This document shows positions 19,983 through 29,307 of a stretch of 51,210 nucleotides of DNA, piece after piece. The stretch covers positions 1 to 51,210 of the forward strand of contig NZ_BMPW01000040.1 in NCBI RefSeq assembly GCF_014647795.1, given 5' to 3'. Below the pieces are notes generated by a model that did not search any database, was not told the DNA's origin, and saw only the letters and a program-made list of their open reading frames with translations. A program made the translations under genes and the position numbers. Origin of the DNA: Actinoplanes campanulatus (GTDB lineage Bacteria; Actinomycetota; Actinomycetes; Mycobacteriales; Micromonosporaceae). Within the stretch, counting starts at the first letter, position 1. Every line of letters starts with the position of its first letter.

Positions 19983-22900
19983 TCAGCTGATGCTGCACCG
20001 GCCGACTGCCCGGGCGAGAACCGTGCTGACGCTCTCCTCCAGCACGAGAGCCCGCAACTCGTGGAACATGCCCCGGGCCCGCTCCAGATGGACGATCGCC
20101 GTCTCCCGCGACCCACTCGCGAGTTCCAGCTCGCCGAGCCGGAACTCGATCCTCGCCTCGAGGATCAGCTTGCCGCTGGTGGCGGCCCGCTCGCGGCTGG
20201 CGGACAGGGCCGCCCGGGCCGCCGCGTGGTCGCCGCCGGCAAGATGGGCGGTGCCCAGTCCAAGCAGCACATACGACTCGCCGATCACATCGCCGACCTC
20301 CCGCGTCACGGCCAGCACGTCGTTGAAGACCACCACCGCCTCGTGCACGTCGCCGGCCTGGAGATGGGCCTGACCGAGCCGGTACATCGCCTGCGCCTCG
20401 ATCCGCCGGCTGCCGGCCCGGCGGCTGACGTCGAGCGATTCGACGAGCAGGGCGGTGGCCTTCGCCGGCTCCCCGCGATCCAGCTCGACCTGCGCCATGT
20501 TCTGCAGGACATGCGCGGCCGCGGTCAGGTCGCCGACCCGGCGCAGAACCGTCAGCGCCTGCTCGTACCGGCGGTAGGCCTCGGCGAATTCGCCCTCCAT
20601 CCGCTCCAAGTAGGCGAGGTGCCGGTTCGCCACGGCCGCACCGTGTTCCTCGTCCAGAGCCTCGAACCGCGCCACGGCGTCGTCCAGGTAGCGGCGCGCG
20701 TCGGTGAGCCTGCTCTCGATGACGCCCAGGCACCCCATCGAGTAGCGGATCACCGCCTGGCCGAAACGGTCCCCGGCCTGCTGCGCGGCGGCCAGCGCGA
20801 CCTCATTGGTCTCCCGCCAGTCGTCGAGGTAGTTCCGCGACTCGAACAGGGTGACCGAGGTGATCGTCAGATCCCAGGAGTAGTCGGCGGCGCCCACCTT
20901 GGCGGCCTGGTGGATCGCCGCCACGATGCACTGCCGTTCCCGCTCGAACCAGTCGAGCGGGTCGCCGATGATCCGGTCGGTGGCGCGCTGCGGGAGTCGC
21001 CAGCGCGCCGCCCGGCTGTGCAATGCAAGGTTGCCCTCGCCGTAGTACTTGCGGTGCGCCTCCTCCGCGAGGAACAGCATCCCGCCGAACGCCCGCCGCA
21101 GCGCCGCGGTCCGCTCCGTCAGCGGTTCATCGGCGGCCAGACGCTCCCGGGCGAAGACCCGGATGAGATCGTGCATCCGGTACTGCCGGTGCCGGCTGTG
21201 CTCGGTGCCGACGGTCTCCACCAGCTGCGCGTCCACCAGTTCGTCGAGCAGGTCGTGCGCGTCCGGCAGCGCCTCGTCGAGCAGGGCGGCGCACACCCAC
21301 GCCGAGAAGTCCGGGCAGTCGACCACGGCGAGCAGGCGGAACAGCCGCCGGGCCGGCTCGCTGATGTTGTCGTAGGTGATCGAGATGCTGACCCGTACGC
21401 CCATCGCCCCGTGATTGAGCTCGTCGAGCCGCCGCGACTCGTTCTCCAGCCGGTCGACCAGGTCCTCGACCGTCCAGTGCGGGCGCGCCGACAGCCGGGC
21501 GCCGGCGATCCGCAGGGCCAGTGGCAGCCGTCCGCACAGCTCGATGAGCTCGTCGGTCGCCGTCCGCTCGGCCCGGACCCGGTCGTCGCCGGCGATCCGG
21601 GACAGCAGGTCGAGGCACTGCGGCGGGTCCAGCACGTCGATGTCGACGTGCACGGCGCCGGGCAGGGCGCCGAGCCGGCTGCGGGTGGTGATCAGCACGG
21701 CGGTACGCGGATCGCCCGGCAACAGCGGCAGCACCTGGGCCTCGGATCCGACGTTGTCGAGCACGACCAGCATCCGACGGTCGGACAGCAGCCCGCGGTA
21801 CATCTCCGCGCGCTCCTCCAGCCCGTCCGGGATCGAGGTGCCGGCCACCCCGAGCGTCCGCAGGAACCGCTCCAGGATCTGCATCGGGCTGACCCGGTCG
21901 GAGCTGCGGCCGTGCAGGTCGGCGAAGAGCTGCCCGTCGGGGTAGCGGGGCGCCAGCCGGTGCGAGACGTGGACGCCCAGCGCCGTCTTGCCGATGCCCG
22001 GTTTGCCGGCCACCACGATGATCGGCACGGCCAGCTGGTCGGTGTTCGCCGCGGCCATCGCGAGCTGCAACTGGATCGCGTCGATCTGCCGGCTGCGGCC
22101 GGTGAAGTCGGCGATGTCGGTGGGCAGCATGGACGGGACCGGCTGGCCGGGGCGGGCCGGCGGCGCCGGATCGGCGGGCGCCCGGATCGGTTCGGGCTCG
22201 CCGGACACGATGCCCAGGGACGGCACGTCCGGCCCCGGTACGGGGATCGGCGCGGCGACGGTGACCGTCTCCGGGGCACTGAGGTCGGCGTCCGAGGTGA
22301 GGATGGAGCGTTCCAGCTGCTGCAACCACTCGCTCGGCTCCAGGCCCAGTTCGTCGATCAGCGTGCGGCGGGCCGCGCGATAGGCGTCCAGCGCCTCCGC
22401 CTGCCGCCCGGAACGGTAGAGCGCCAGCATGAGCTGGCCGCGCAGTCGCTCCCGCAAGGGGTAGGCGCCGACCAGGCCGACCAGCTCCGGAATCACCTCC
22501 CGGTGGCGGCCCAGCTCCAGGTCGTACTCGATGCAGTCCTCGTTGACGGTGAGCCGCCGCTCGGCGAACCGGTCGGCGACCATCCGCAGCGGCTCGCTGT
22601 CGAGCCCGTCCAGCGCCGGGCCGCGCCACAGGCCCAGCGCCTCCCGGTAGCGGGCCGTCGACTCCTCCCGGCGACCGGCGTTGCCGGCGGTCCGGGCCTC
22701 CTGAACGAGCCGTTCGTAACGGTGCAGGTCGATGTCGATCCCGGTGGGCACGAGCACGTACCCCTGATTCCGGGTGGCGATGGCCTTGGGATGGCCGTAC
22801 GAGCCGAGCAGCCGGCGCAGCGCGGAGACGCAGATCTGCACCTGGACCCGGGCGCTGGACGGAAGGCCCTCGCCGTAGACCGCTTTCATCAGGCGGTCGA

Positions 22901-23024
22901 TGGAGATCACCGTTCCGGCTTCGAGAACGAGGCTGGCCAGAACGATCTGCTGACGGTTACCGCCGATGTCGAGCCGCTGACCGTCGACGACCGCTTCCAG
23001 CGGTCCCAGTACGTGAAACTCCAT
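19983..23024 (-). CDS. AfsR-type regulator: SARP, NB-ARC ATPase and TPR domains
   Basis: 1013 residues, close to AfsR length. Residues 1-245 are a SARP unit (MEFHVLGPLEAVVDG winged helix, RVQVQICVSALRRLLG, then the activation domain to LGLEPSEWLQQLE). A Pro-rich linker (about 255-300) leads to an NB-ARC ATPase: VVAGKPGIGKTAL P-loop near 335, MLVVLDNVG Walker B, ITTRSRLG and GRLPLALRIAG. From about 690 to the end are tetratricopeptide repeats (for example AYRRYEQALTVLRRVGDLTAAA). AfsR-like proteins integrate phosphorylation or ligand signals into antibiotic production. It is the outermost regulator of the NRPS locus. No in-frame TTA codon was found. Confidence 0.95.
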   Translation of the reverse strand: MEFHVLGPLEAVVDGQRLDIGGNRQQIVLASLVLEAGTVISIDRLMKAVYGEGLPSSARVQVQICVSALRRLLGSYGHPKAIATRNQGYVLVPTGIDIDLHRYERLVQEARTAGNAGRREESTARYREALGLWRGPALDGLDSEPLRMVADRFAERRLTVNEDCIEYDLELGRHREVIPELVGLVGAYPLRERLRGQLMLALYRSGRQAEALDAYRAARRTLIDELGLEPSEWLQQLERSILTSDADLSAPETVTVAAPIPVPGPDVPSLGIVSGEPEPIRAPADPAPPARPGQPVPSMLPTDIADFTGRSRQIDAIQLQLAMAAANTDQLAVPIIVVAGKPGIGKTALGVHVSHRLAPRYPDGQLFADLHGRSSDRVSPMQILERFLRTLGVAGTSIPDGLEERAEMYRGLLSDRRMLVVLDNVGSEAQVLPLLPGDPRTAVLITTRSRLGALPGAVHVDIDVLDPPQCLDLLSRIAGDDRVRAERTATDELIELCGRLPLALRIAGARLSARPHWTVEDLVDRLENESRRLDELNHGAMGVRVSISITYDNISEPARRLFRLLAVVDCPDFSAWVCAALLDEALPDAHDLLDELVDAQLVETVGTEHSRHRQYRMHDLIRVFARERLAADEPLTERTAALRRAFGGMLFLAEEAHRKYYGEGNLALHSRAARWRLPQRATDRIIGDPLDWFERERQCIVAAIHQAAKVGAADYSWDLTITSVTLFESRNYLDDWRETNEVALAAAQQAGDRFGQAVIRYSMGCLGVIESRLTDARRYLDDAVARFEALDEEHGAAVANRHLAYLERMEGEFAEAYRRYEQALTVLRRVGDLTAAAHVLQNMAQVELDRGEPAKATALLVESLDVSRRAGSRRIEAQAMYRLGQAHLQAGDVHEAVVVFNDVLAVTREVGDVIGESYVLLGLGTAHLAGGDHAAARAALSASRERAATSGKLILEARIEFRLGELELASGSRETAIVHLERARGMFHELRALVLEESVSTVLARAVGRCSIS

Positions 23025-23526
23025 GGGCGCCCCTTACCGCCCACAAGGTGGTAGTCGTTGCGCCGGGATATCGTCTATGTGCCCCCTTCTGTCGTTTGGA
23101 TCCGCATTTCTCGGGCCGAAGACGGGTCGCCGGTGGATTCGTGTCCGCAAGTCTCTGTCCCCCATGAGTCGCCCCGAGCCTACGAACTATCCGAAGTGGT
23201 CGCTACCTCCCGCCCACTAATCGGATACCAACTGACCAAGACATAGTGCCCGATCTATCGGTTACGCCCATTGAAGGCGCTCCCACCGGGCATGGTGTCT
23301 CGAATGCGATCACTCTCATGGCATTCTCACAGGAACGTTCTGAGCTGCGATTTCGACGATGCGGGCGGGTTACGGCGACGTTACCGGCCAATGTCGATCA
23401 TGAAGAGCGAACGACGCCCTGGCGACTTTCCGACAGGTGGACACCTATGAAACGAATACGCCTTCACTTGTTCTGGCCTTTCGGGGCCACACCGGAATGC
23501 GCAGCGAACGGATCAAGCCCCGGAGA
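23025..23526. other. Gene-free stretch between the AfsR-like gene and the tRNA terminator
   Basis: 502 bp, lower in GC than its surroundings. It must contain the AfsR-like promoter near 23030-23120. A 42-codon plus-strand frame (ATG 23449, AGGTGG upstream) runs into the tRNA terminator and I do not accept it as a gene. No repeats or mobile-element remains were seen. Confidence 0.6.
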
Positions 23527-23570
23527 AACGGAAAACGCGGTCCGTCTGCTGACGAACCGCGTTTTCCGTT
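23527..23570 (-). terminator. Terminator of the first tRNA-fMet gene
   Basis: A 15-bp perfect stem AACGGAAAACGCGGT/ACCGCGTTTTCCGTT touches the 3' end of the tRNA gene. The stem contains a run of four A/T pairs. Confidence 0.75.
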
Positions 23571-23646
23571 GGTAGCGGGGACAGGATTTGAACCTGCGAC
23601 CTCTGGGTTATGAGCCCAGCGAGCTACCGAGCTGCTCCACCCCGCG
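23570..23646 (-). tRNA. Initiator tRNA-fMet (CAT), CCA encoded
   Basis: The 5' end is CGCGGGG and the anticodon arm is GGG-CTCATAA-CCC, the three G-C pairs that mark initiator tRNAs. The T arm GGTTCAAATCC is present. The first base C faces T at position 72, an unpaired end as required for initiators. CCA follows the discriminator A in the DNA. It is identical over 74 bp to a second copy at 26205-26278. Confidence 0.95.
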
Positions 23647-23699
23647 TCGGTAGGTAAAGCTTAGCTCGTCCTCCGCGGGGCCCGCACACCACCCCCCTC

Positions 23700-25130
23700 T
23701 CAGGCGGCGCGATGCCGCCCCAGCAGGGAAAACAGGGGTACGAGGTTGAGCACCAGTCCGCCCACCGCGACCGCCGTGACCAGGCCGACGCCGGGCCGGA
23801 ACGAGGCGAAGTCGGCCGCCGTGGCGGTGGTCGCGCCCAGGATCGCCGTGACGACGGCCAGCACCAGCGCGGTCCCGACCTGACCGGAGCTCTGCACCAG
23901 CCCGGACGCGAGCCCCTGCTCCGAGTCGGCGATGCCGTCGGTGGCCTGCGCCATGATCGAGCTGAACCCGAAGGCGAAGCCACCGCCGAGCAGCAACATG
24001 GCCGGGAGCACGGTGAGCAGATAGCCGGGACGGTCGCCGGCGGTCGCCAGGAACCACAGGTAGCCGGCGCTCAGCGACACCATGGCCGTGACAATCAGTG
24101 GCGCGGTGCCGTACCGGTCGATGAGGCGGCCCATGAACGGGGAGCCGAACGCGACCAGCAGCCCCGCCGGGAGCAGCGCGAGGGCCATCCGCAGCGGCTC
24201 CCAGTGCAGCACGTCCTGAAGGTAGATGGTCATCAAGAACTGGAAGCTGACGTACGACCCGAGCAGGCTCACCATGCTCAGGTTGGCCCGGACGATCGAG
24301 CCGATCCGGAAGATCCCGAGGCGGACCAACGGATGCCGGACCCGGCTCTCGGCCACCACGAAACCGGCCAGCGACAGCACCGCGAGCACCGCGACGCCGA
24401 TCGTCAGCGGGTCGGTCCAGCCCCGCTCCGGTGCGGTGACCACGGCGTACACCGACAGCAGCATGCCCGCGGTCAGGGTGACCGCGCCGATCAGATCGTG
24501 CCCGCCGTCGGCGGCCGCCCGGTCCCGCGGGATCAGCACCCACCCGGCCACCAGGGCGGCGAGGGCGAGCGGAACCGGCACCAGGAAGGTCCACCGCCAG
24601 CCGAGGCTGGTCAGCAGCCCGCCGAGGATCAGCCCCGACGAATAGCCGCTGGCCCCGAAGACGGTGAAGATGGAGAGCGCCCGGTTGCGGGCCGGGCCCT
24701 CGGCGAACGTGGTGGTCAGGATGCTCATCGCGGTGGGCGCTGTGAACGCCGCCGCCAGGCCCTTCACGAAGCGGGTGGCGATCAGCAGCGTGCCGTCGTC
24801 GACCAGGCCGCCGATCAGCGAGGCCACGGTGAAGACACCCAGCGCGATCAGGAAGACGCGGCGGCGCCCGAGCAGGTCGGCGGTGCGCCCGCCGAGCAGG
24901 AGCAGGCCGCCGTAGCCCAGCACGTAGCCGTTCACGATCCATTGCAGGGACGTGGTGGACAGCCCGAGCTCGGCCCCGATGGACGGCAGCGCCACCCCCA
25001 CCATCGAGACGTCCAGCCCGTCCAGGAAGAGCACCGCGCACAGCACCGCGAGCACGCCCCACAGGCGCGGCGTCCACCGCTGTCCCTCGGTGCGCGTGCC
25101 ACTTCCGGCAAGAGACTCAGTAATAGTCAC
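23700..25130 (-). CDS. MFS drug exporter, DHA2 (14-helix) type
   Basis: 476 residues from the GTG at 25130. The N-terminal part has LDGLDVSMVGVALPSI (motif D1) and the loop GGRTADLLGRRR (motif A), and LGGLLTSLGWRW resembles motif C of exporters; about 14 hydrophobic segments run to the end. Such proton antiporters expel drugs across the cytoplasmic membrane. The MarR-type gene is divergent with 100 bp between the starts, so it is the probable repressor. Lying next to the NRPS locus, it may export or protect against its product, but it could equally be an independent efflux unit. Confidence 0.93.
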   Translation of the reverse strand: MTITESLAGSGTRTEGQRWTPRLWGVLAVLCAVLFLDGLDVSMVGVALPSIGAELGLSTTSLQWIVNGYVLGYGGLLLLGGRTADLLGRRRVFLIALGVFTVASLIGGLVDDGTLLIATRFVKGLAAAFTAPTAMSILTTTFAEGPARNRALSIFTVFGASGYSSGLILGGLLTSLGWRWTFLVPVPLALAALVAGWVLIPRDRAAADGGHDLIGAVTLTAGMLLSVYAVVTAPERGWTDPLTIGVAVLAVLSLAGFVVAESRVRHPLVRLGIFRIGSIVRANLSMVSLLGSYVSFQFLMTIYLQDVLHWEPLRMALALLPAGLLVAFGSPFMGRLIDRYGTAPLIVTAMVSLSAGYLWFLATAGDRPGYLLTVLPAMLLLGGGFAFGFSSIMAQATDGIADSEQGLASGLVQSSGQVGTALVLAVVTAILGATTATAADFASFRPGVGLVTAVAVGGLVLNLVPLFSLLGRHRAA

Positions 25131-25144
25131 GCCGCGAATCTAGA

Positions 25145-25201
25145 TGCGTGTGCAACTAATGTCTACGCATTGATTGCGCACGCACTAAATCCATGTGCAT
25201 G
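25145..25201. promoter_or_regulatory. Likely MarR operator repeats in the divergent promoter
   Basis: TGCGTGTGCA (25145-25154) and TGCGCACGCA (25175-25184) form an inverted repeat with one mismatch, with centres 30 bp apart; CATGTGCATG (25192-25201) is a further near-palindrome. They fill the gap between the MFS and MarR starts, where a MarR dimer would block both genes. Confidence 0.55.
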
Positions 25202-25230
25202 AAATCGGAACCGCGGATAGGATGCCCCCC

Positions 25231-25611
25231 ATGGAGCCGGAAGCCGCCCTCATCGACCAGTGGCGATCACTGCTGGCCTGCTACAACGAGGTCGCCTGCC
25301 ATCTCGAGCGCGCCCTCCAGGAGTCCCACGGGCTGTCCCTCAGCGAGTTCGAGACACTCGACCGTCTCACCACGCAGAACTGTGACAAGCGCCGCATGCA
25401 GGACCTGGCCGAGGCCATGTACCTGAGCCAGAGCGCCCTCTCCCGAACCGTCACCCGCCTGGTGAACGCCGACCTCATCGACCGCACCCACTGCGTCCAG
25501 GACCGCCGCGGCGTCTTCGTCCAGCTCACCGACCTGGGCCGCACCCGCCACACCGAGGCGAAAGCCACCCACCTGGCCGTCCTGGCCCAGCACCTGACCC
25601 CAACCCCATAA
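25231..25611 (+). CDS. MarR-family transcriptional regulator
   Basis: 126 residues from the ATG at 25231, chosen because AGGAT lies 7 bp upstream; ATGs at 25222 and 25195 are alternatives. The winged helix shows as LSLSEFETLDRLTTQN, DLAEAMYLSQSALSRTVTRLVNADLIDR and the wing QDRRGVFVQLTDLGR. MarR proteins usually repress a neighbouring efflux gene and release on binding a phenolic or other small ligand. The divergent MFS exporter is the expected target. No redox-type Cys pattern is apparent (Cys at the N-terminal helix and CDKR, CVQD only). Confidence 0.92.
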   Translation: MEPEAALIDQWRSLLACYNEVACHLERALQESHGLSLSEFETLDRLTTQNCDKRRMQDLAEAMYLSQSALSRTVTRLVNADLIDRTHCVQDRRGVFVQLTDLGRTRHTEAKATHLAVLAQHLTPTP

Positions 25612-26158
25612 CCCCGGTACCTACCGCGGCCAACGCCCCCTTCTCCCCCTCCCTTTTCCGGTACGGACCACACCGCCCCGCCGATTCCTCCCCGCCCCAC
25701 CGGCTCATGCGAGCCACTGCCACTCAATCCCGTGCCGCGCAGGGTGGGTGGGCGCGCACGGCGGCGGTATCCCGGTCGGCTACGTGGCCTATCGCCGCGA
25801 TGGCCGTCCACGTGGCGGCTTTCGTGTGCTTTCACCTCCGAAAACCCGACCGACACTAACTCCGCGTGAGCGAGGGACTCGGTTCACCGGCTCTTTGTGG
25901 AATGTCGGGGTATCCAGAACAGCACGGATGTACCACGCACCCTCACCTACCCAAGATCGCGGTCACGGTGAGTGACTGTCGGCAACTTCCCGTGGCGCGA
26001 TGCCGCGGCCACGCGGCGAACCGACCCACCAGCCCCCAAGCGCAATGCCGCGGCCACGCGGCGAGGCGAGCGGGAGGCGAGGAAGCGCGACGAAATCACG
26101 CGGCGCGATCACCGCACCGTGGGGTCTGGGGCTCGGGCCCCAGGAGGGAAATACGGAG
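25612..26158. other. Gene-free stretch with short GC-rich repeats
   Basis: The 20-bp unit ATGCCGCGGCCACGCGGCGA occurs at 26000-26019 and again at 26045-26064, and each copy can fold on itself (GCCGCG/CGCGGC). A third, weaker CACGCGGCGCGATCACCG lies near 26097. A 7-bp hairpin CTGGGGC/GCCCCAG sits at 26126-26143. Frames in this region show no ribosome site or family resemblance. It lies between the MarR gene and the second tRNA. Confidence 0.6.
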
Positions 26159-26196
26159 AGGGGCCCGGTCCGCGCTTTCCGCGGACACAGGCCCCT
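26159..26196 (-). terminator. Terminator of the second tRNA-fMet gene
   Basis: Two stacked stems, AGGGGCC/GGCCCCT and GTCCGCG/CGCGGAC, enclose a CTTTC loop. It lies 9 bp beyond the tRNA 3' end. Confidence 0.65.
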
Positions 26197-26204
26197 TCCA
26201 CTCG

Positions 26205-26278
26205 TAGCGGGGACAGGATTTGAACCTGCGACCTCTGGGTTATGAGCCCAGCGAGCTACCGAGCTGCTCCACCCCGCG
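26205..26278 (-). tRNA. Initiator tRNA-fMet (CAT), CCA not encoded
   Basis: All 74 bases match the copy at 23573-23646, including the GGG/CCC anticodon stem and the CAT anticodon, and five further bases upstream (ACCGA on its strand) are shared. After the discriminator A the DNA reads CGA, so CCA must be added by enzyme. Confidence 0.95.
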
Positions 26279-26304
26279 TCGGTTTCTTAACCCTAGCGCA
26301 CCGA

Positions 26305-26333
26305 CTCCGGGGGCCGCAAAACGGCCCCCGGAG
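26305..26333 (-). terminator. Terminator after the UPF0182 gene
   Basis: A perfect 12-bp stem CTCCGGGGGCCG/CGGCCCCCGGAG with the loop CAAAA lies 7 bp beyond the UPF0182 stop codon. Confidence 0.8.
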
Positions 26334-26340
26334 ACGATCG

Positions 26341-29307
26341 TCACCCGCCCGCTGTACCCGACGGGCTGGCAGCCGTGGACGGGCTCGGCGACACGCTGGG
26401 CGCGGCACCGGGCTTGTTGGCCGCCTGGAAGCGCGCCATCGCCTCGTCGAGGGCCTTGAGCGCCTCACCCTCCTTGACGAAGTCGCCGGACTGCTTCGCG
26501 GCGCGCAGGTCCTCGATGGCCTTGTCGACGTCCGCGGCCGCCTGAGCTAGCTCGGGGCTTATCTGGCCGGGCGGCTGGTTGGTGGTCGGCGGTGTCGTCG
26601 GGGTGCCGCCGGTGGTGGGCGCACCGGCCTTACCGAGGGCCGCGAGTGCTTCGAGACCTTCGGTGAGGTTGTCCTCGAGGACGACGTAGTTGCCGGCGTC
26701 ACCGTAGGAGATCAGCACCTTCTGCAGCAGTGGCGCCGTGTTGCCCTGGCTGTCCCGCACGTAGATGGGCTCGACGTACAGGATGTCGTCGGCCAACGGC
26801 AGCGAGATCAGGTTGCCGTAGAGAACCGTGGCCTGGCCGCCACGGTTGAGCAGGGTCAACTGCTGGGAGACGGAGGAGTTGTTGACCATCCGCTGGTGCA
26901 CCTGGACCGGACCGGGCACGACCGTGTTGTCGGGCAGCTCGAGAACCTCGAGTTTGGGTTGCCCGTCGACGTAGGAGCCGGAGATCAGGGCCGCCATGTT
27001 CTCCCGGTTGGCCGGGGTGACGCCGGAGGTGAGCTGGAACCGGGTCTCCTGCTGCTCGGGCAGCTTGACGTTCAGGTAGAACGGCGGCTGCTTGCCGCTC
27101 GACGGCGAGTCCGGAGCGTTCGGAACCTGCCAGAAGTCGTCGCCGGAGAAGAACGTCCGCGCGTCGGTGACGTGGAACTTGGTGAGCAGGTTGCGCTGCA
27201 CCTTGAACAGGTCGGCCGGGTAGCGGAAGTGCTCGGCGAGCGCCGCCGGGATCTGGCTCTTCGGGACGATCAGGTCGCCGCCGAACGCCTTGTTCCACGC
27301 CTTGAGGACCGGGTCCTGCTCGTCGAACTCGTAGAGCGTCACGGTGCCGTCGTACGCGTCGACGGTCGCCTTGACCGAGTTGCGCATGTAGTTGACGTCG
27401 TCCTTGGCGAGGGCGAAGGAACCGGTGCCGGTCAGCTCGTCCCGCGTCTCGGTGGCCAGGTTGATCTTCTGGGCGTACGGGTAGGTCTTCGCGGTCGTGT
27501 AGCCGTCGAGGATCCAGGTGATCCGCCCGTTGACGACGGCGGGGTACGGGTCGCCGTCGATGGTGAGGAACGGCGCGACCTTGGCGACCCGCTCACGGGG
27601 CTCCCGGATGTACATCAGCCGGGAATCCGCGTTGACCGCGTCGGAGAGCAGGAAGTTGCTCTCGGTGTTCTTGATCGCGAACACCATCCGCCGGAAGAAC
27701 GACCCGATCTCGACGCCGCCCTTGCCCTCGTACGTGTAGAGGACGTCGCCGCTGCTCGCGTTCTGTTCCTGCGGCCGGTCGAACTCGACGTTCTTGTTCT
27801 TGTCCTCCTGGCCGACGATCACGTACTCGGTGGACTGCTCGCCGTAGTAGATCCGCGGCTGCTCCGTCTTGATCAGGTCGGACGCCTCGGCACAGTCGGT
27901 CTGATTCTGCCCGCTGCCGCCGAGGAAGCCGGACACGAAGTACGGCAGGCCGGTGCCGCAGACGCGGTTGGCCGGCGCCGCCACCAGGCCGTAGCCGTGG
28001 GTGTAGACGGTGTGCCGGTTGATCCAGTTGCGCTGCTGGGCGGTGAGCTTGTCGTCGTTGATCTCGCGGGCGCCGACCACGTAGTCCTGGGCCTTGCCGT
28101 CGATCGTGTAGCGGTCGACGTCCAGCTTCTCGCCGAAGTCGTAGAAGCCACGGGGCTGCTGGGACTGGGTGAACGCCTGGGAGACGAGCTGCGGGTCGAC
28201 CAGCCGGACGTTCTGCGCGCTGGTGTCGGCGGCCAGTGTCTCCGGTGGCCGGGCACTGCGGGCCGCGTACTGCGTGACATCGGTGTTCTCCAACCCGAAC
28301 GCCGCCCTGGTCGCTTCGATCGACCGTAAGATGTAGGGCGACTCCTTGTCCGAGAGGCTGGGCTTGACCTGGAAGTTCTGCACCGCCAGCGGGTAGATGC
28401 CGCCGATCGCCACGGCCGAGATGGCCAGCAGGGCCAGCGAGACACCGGGCCAGACCAGGTTCCGCATCACCGCGTTGGAGAAGACGATGATCGCGATCGC
28501 CACCACCACGGAGATGTAGGCGAGGATCTCCTTGGCCGGCAGCAGCGCGTTGACGTCGGTGTAGCCGGCGCCGTAGAGATCCGGCGACACGTGCTTCTCC
28601 AGCAGCAGAGCCCGCCGGTCCAGCACGTAGGCCACCGCCTTGAGCAGCACGAAGACCGCGACCAGGGTGGTCAGGTGGGCACGCGCCGCTCCGGTCATCC
28701 GGTCGCCGACGCCCTGGAGGCGCACACCGCCGAAGATGTAGTGCACCGCCAGCGCGCCGAGCACCGACAGCACCACGGCCGTGAAGCCGAGCCCGAGCAG
28801 GTAGCGCAGCCACGGGTACTCGAACACGTAGAACGAGATGTCGACGTTGAACTGCGGGTCCGGGACGCCGAACGGCTCGCCGTTGCGGAACAGCATCCAG
28901 TCGCTCCACCGGCTCTGCGCGGAGAGGCCCGCGAAGAAGCCGATGACCAGACCGGTCACCGCGATCCACGTGCCCAGGCGCGGGGCGAGGATCATCCGGT
29001 AGCGCTCGAGGGTGGCCTGTTCGGCGGAGTGCGGGCGCAGCAGCGGCCGCAGACGGTACGCCAGATAGAGGTTGCCGGCGACGATCAGGGTCATCACCAC
29101 ACCGACCGCCACGAACAGGACGAGGCGGGTCAGCAGCACCCCGGAGAAGACGCTCGTCTTCTCGACCTCGGAGAACCACAGATAGTCGGTGTACGCGTCG
29201 ATACCCCAACCGAGCAGCGTGAATAGGACGAAGACCCCGACCAGGACGCCGACGGTCACGCGACCGCGCCGGCTCATCCTCGGTAGAGGACTGTTACGCA
29301 TGACCAC
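26341..29307 (-). CDS. UPF0182 family integral membrane protein
   Basis: 988 residues from the GTG at 29307 (GGAG 5 bp upstream; ATG 29301 is an alternative). Seven or so membrane helices fill residues 15-310 (for example VTVGVLVGVFVLFTLLGWGI), followed by a large extracytoplasmic domain of about 600 residues with family segments TYTHGYGLVAAPAN-like (TVYTHGYGLVAAPANR), YYGEQSTEYVIV and ILDGYTTAKTYPY, and a Pro/Ser/Thr-rich tail after about 880. The family is almost universal in actinobacteria and its function is unknown. It lies 97 bp after the PDZ protease gene on the same strand. Confidence 0.95.
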   Translation of the reverse strand: MVMRNSPLPRMSRRGRVTVGVLVGVFVLFTLLGWGIDAYTDYLWFSEVEKTSVFSGVLLTRLVLFVAVGVVMTLIVAGNLYLAYRLRPLLRPHSAEQATLERYRMILAPRLGTWIAVTGLVIGFFAGLSAQSRWSDWMLFRNGEPFGVPDPQFNVDISFYVFEYPWLRYLLGLGFTAVVLSVLGALAVHYIFGGVRLQGVGDRMTGAARAHLTTLVAVFVLLKAVAYVLDRRALLLEKHVSPDLYGAGYTDVNALLPAKEILAYISVVVAIAIIVFSNAVMRNLVWPGVSLALLAISAVAIGGIYPLAVQNFQVKPSLSDKESPYILRSIEATRAAFGLENTDVTQYAARSARPPETLAADTSAQNVRLVDPQLVSQAFTQSQQPRGFYDFGEKLDVDRYTIDGKAQDYVVGAREINDDKLTAQQRNWINRHTVYTHGYGLVAAPANRVCGTGLPYFVSGFLGGSGQNQTDCAEASDLIKTEQPRIYYGEQSTEYVIVGQEDKNKNVEFDRPQEQNASSGDVLYTYEGKGGVEIGSFFRRMVFAIKNTESNFLLSDAVNADSRLMYIREPRERVAKVAPFLTIDGDPYPAVVNGRITWILDGYTTAKTYPYAQKINLATETRDELTGTGSFALAKDDVNYMRNSVKATVDAYDGTVTLYEFDEQDPVLKAWNKAFGGDLIVPKSQIPAALAEHFRYPADLFKVQRNLLTKFHVTDARTFFSGDDFWQVPNAPDSPSSGKQPPFYLNVKLPEQQETRFQLTSGVTPANRENMAALISGSYVDGQPKLEVLELPDNTVVPGPVQVHQRMVNNSSVSQQLTLLNRGGQATVLYGNLISLPLADDILYVEPIYVRDSQGNTAPLLQKVLISYGDAGNYVVLEDNLTEGLEALAALGKAGAPTTGGTPTTPPTTNQPPGQISPELAQAAADVDKAIEDLRAAKQSGDFVKEGEALKALDEAMARFQAANKPGAAPSVSPSPSTAASPSGTAGG

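Noticed and set aside
19521-23054. 1177-codon plus-strand frame opposite the AfsR-like gene
   Set aside because: Shadow of similar composition; it also runs through the secreted-peptide gene and a terminator.
23449-23577. 42-codon plus-strand ORF with a fair ribosome site
   Set aside because: It runs through the tRNA terminator into the tRNA gene; no conservation argument available.
25748-25975. 75-codon plus-strand ORF after the MarR gene
   Set aside because: No ribosome site and random-looking composition.
25980-26070. CRISPR array
   Set aside because: Only two full repeats with short spacing and no cas gene; the units are self-complementary GC words.
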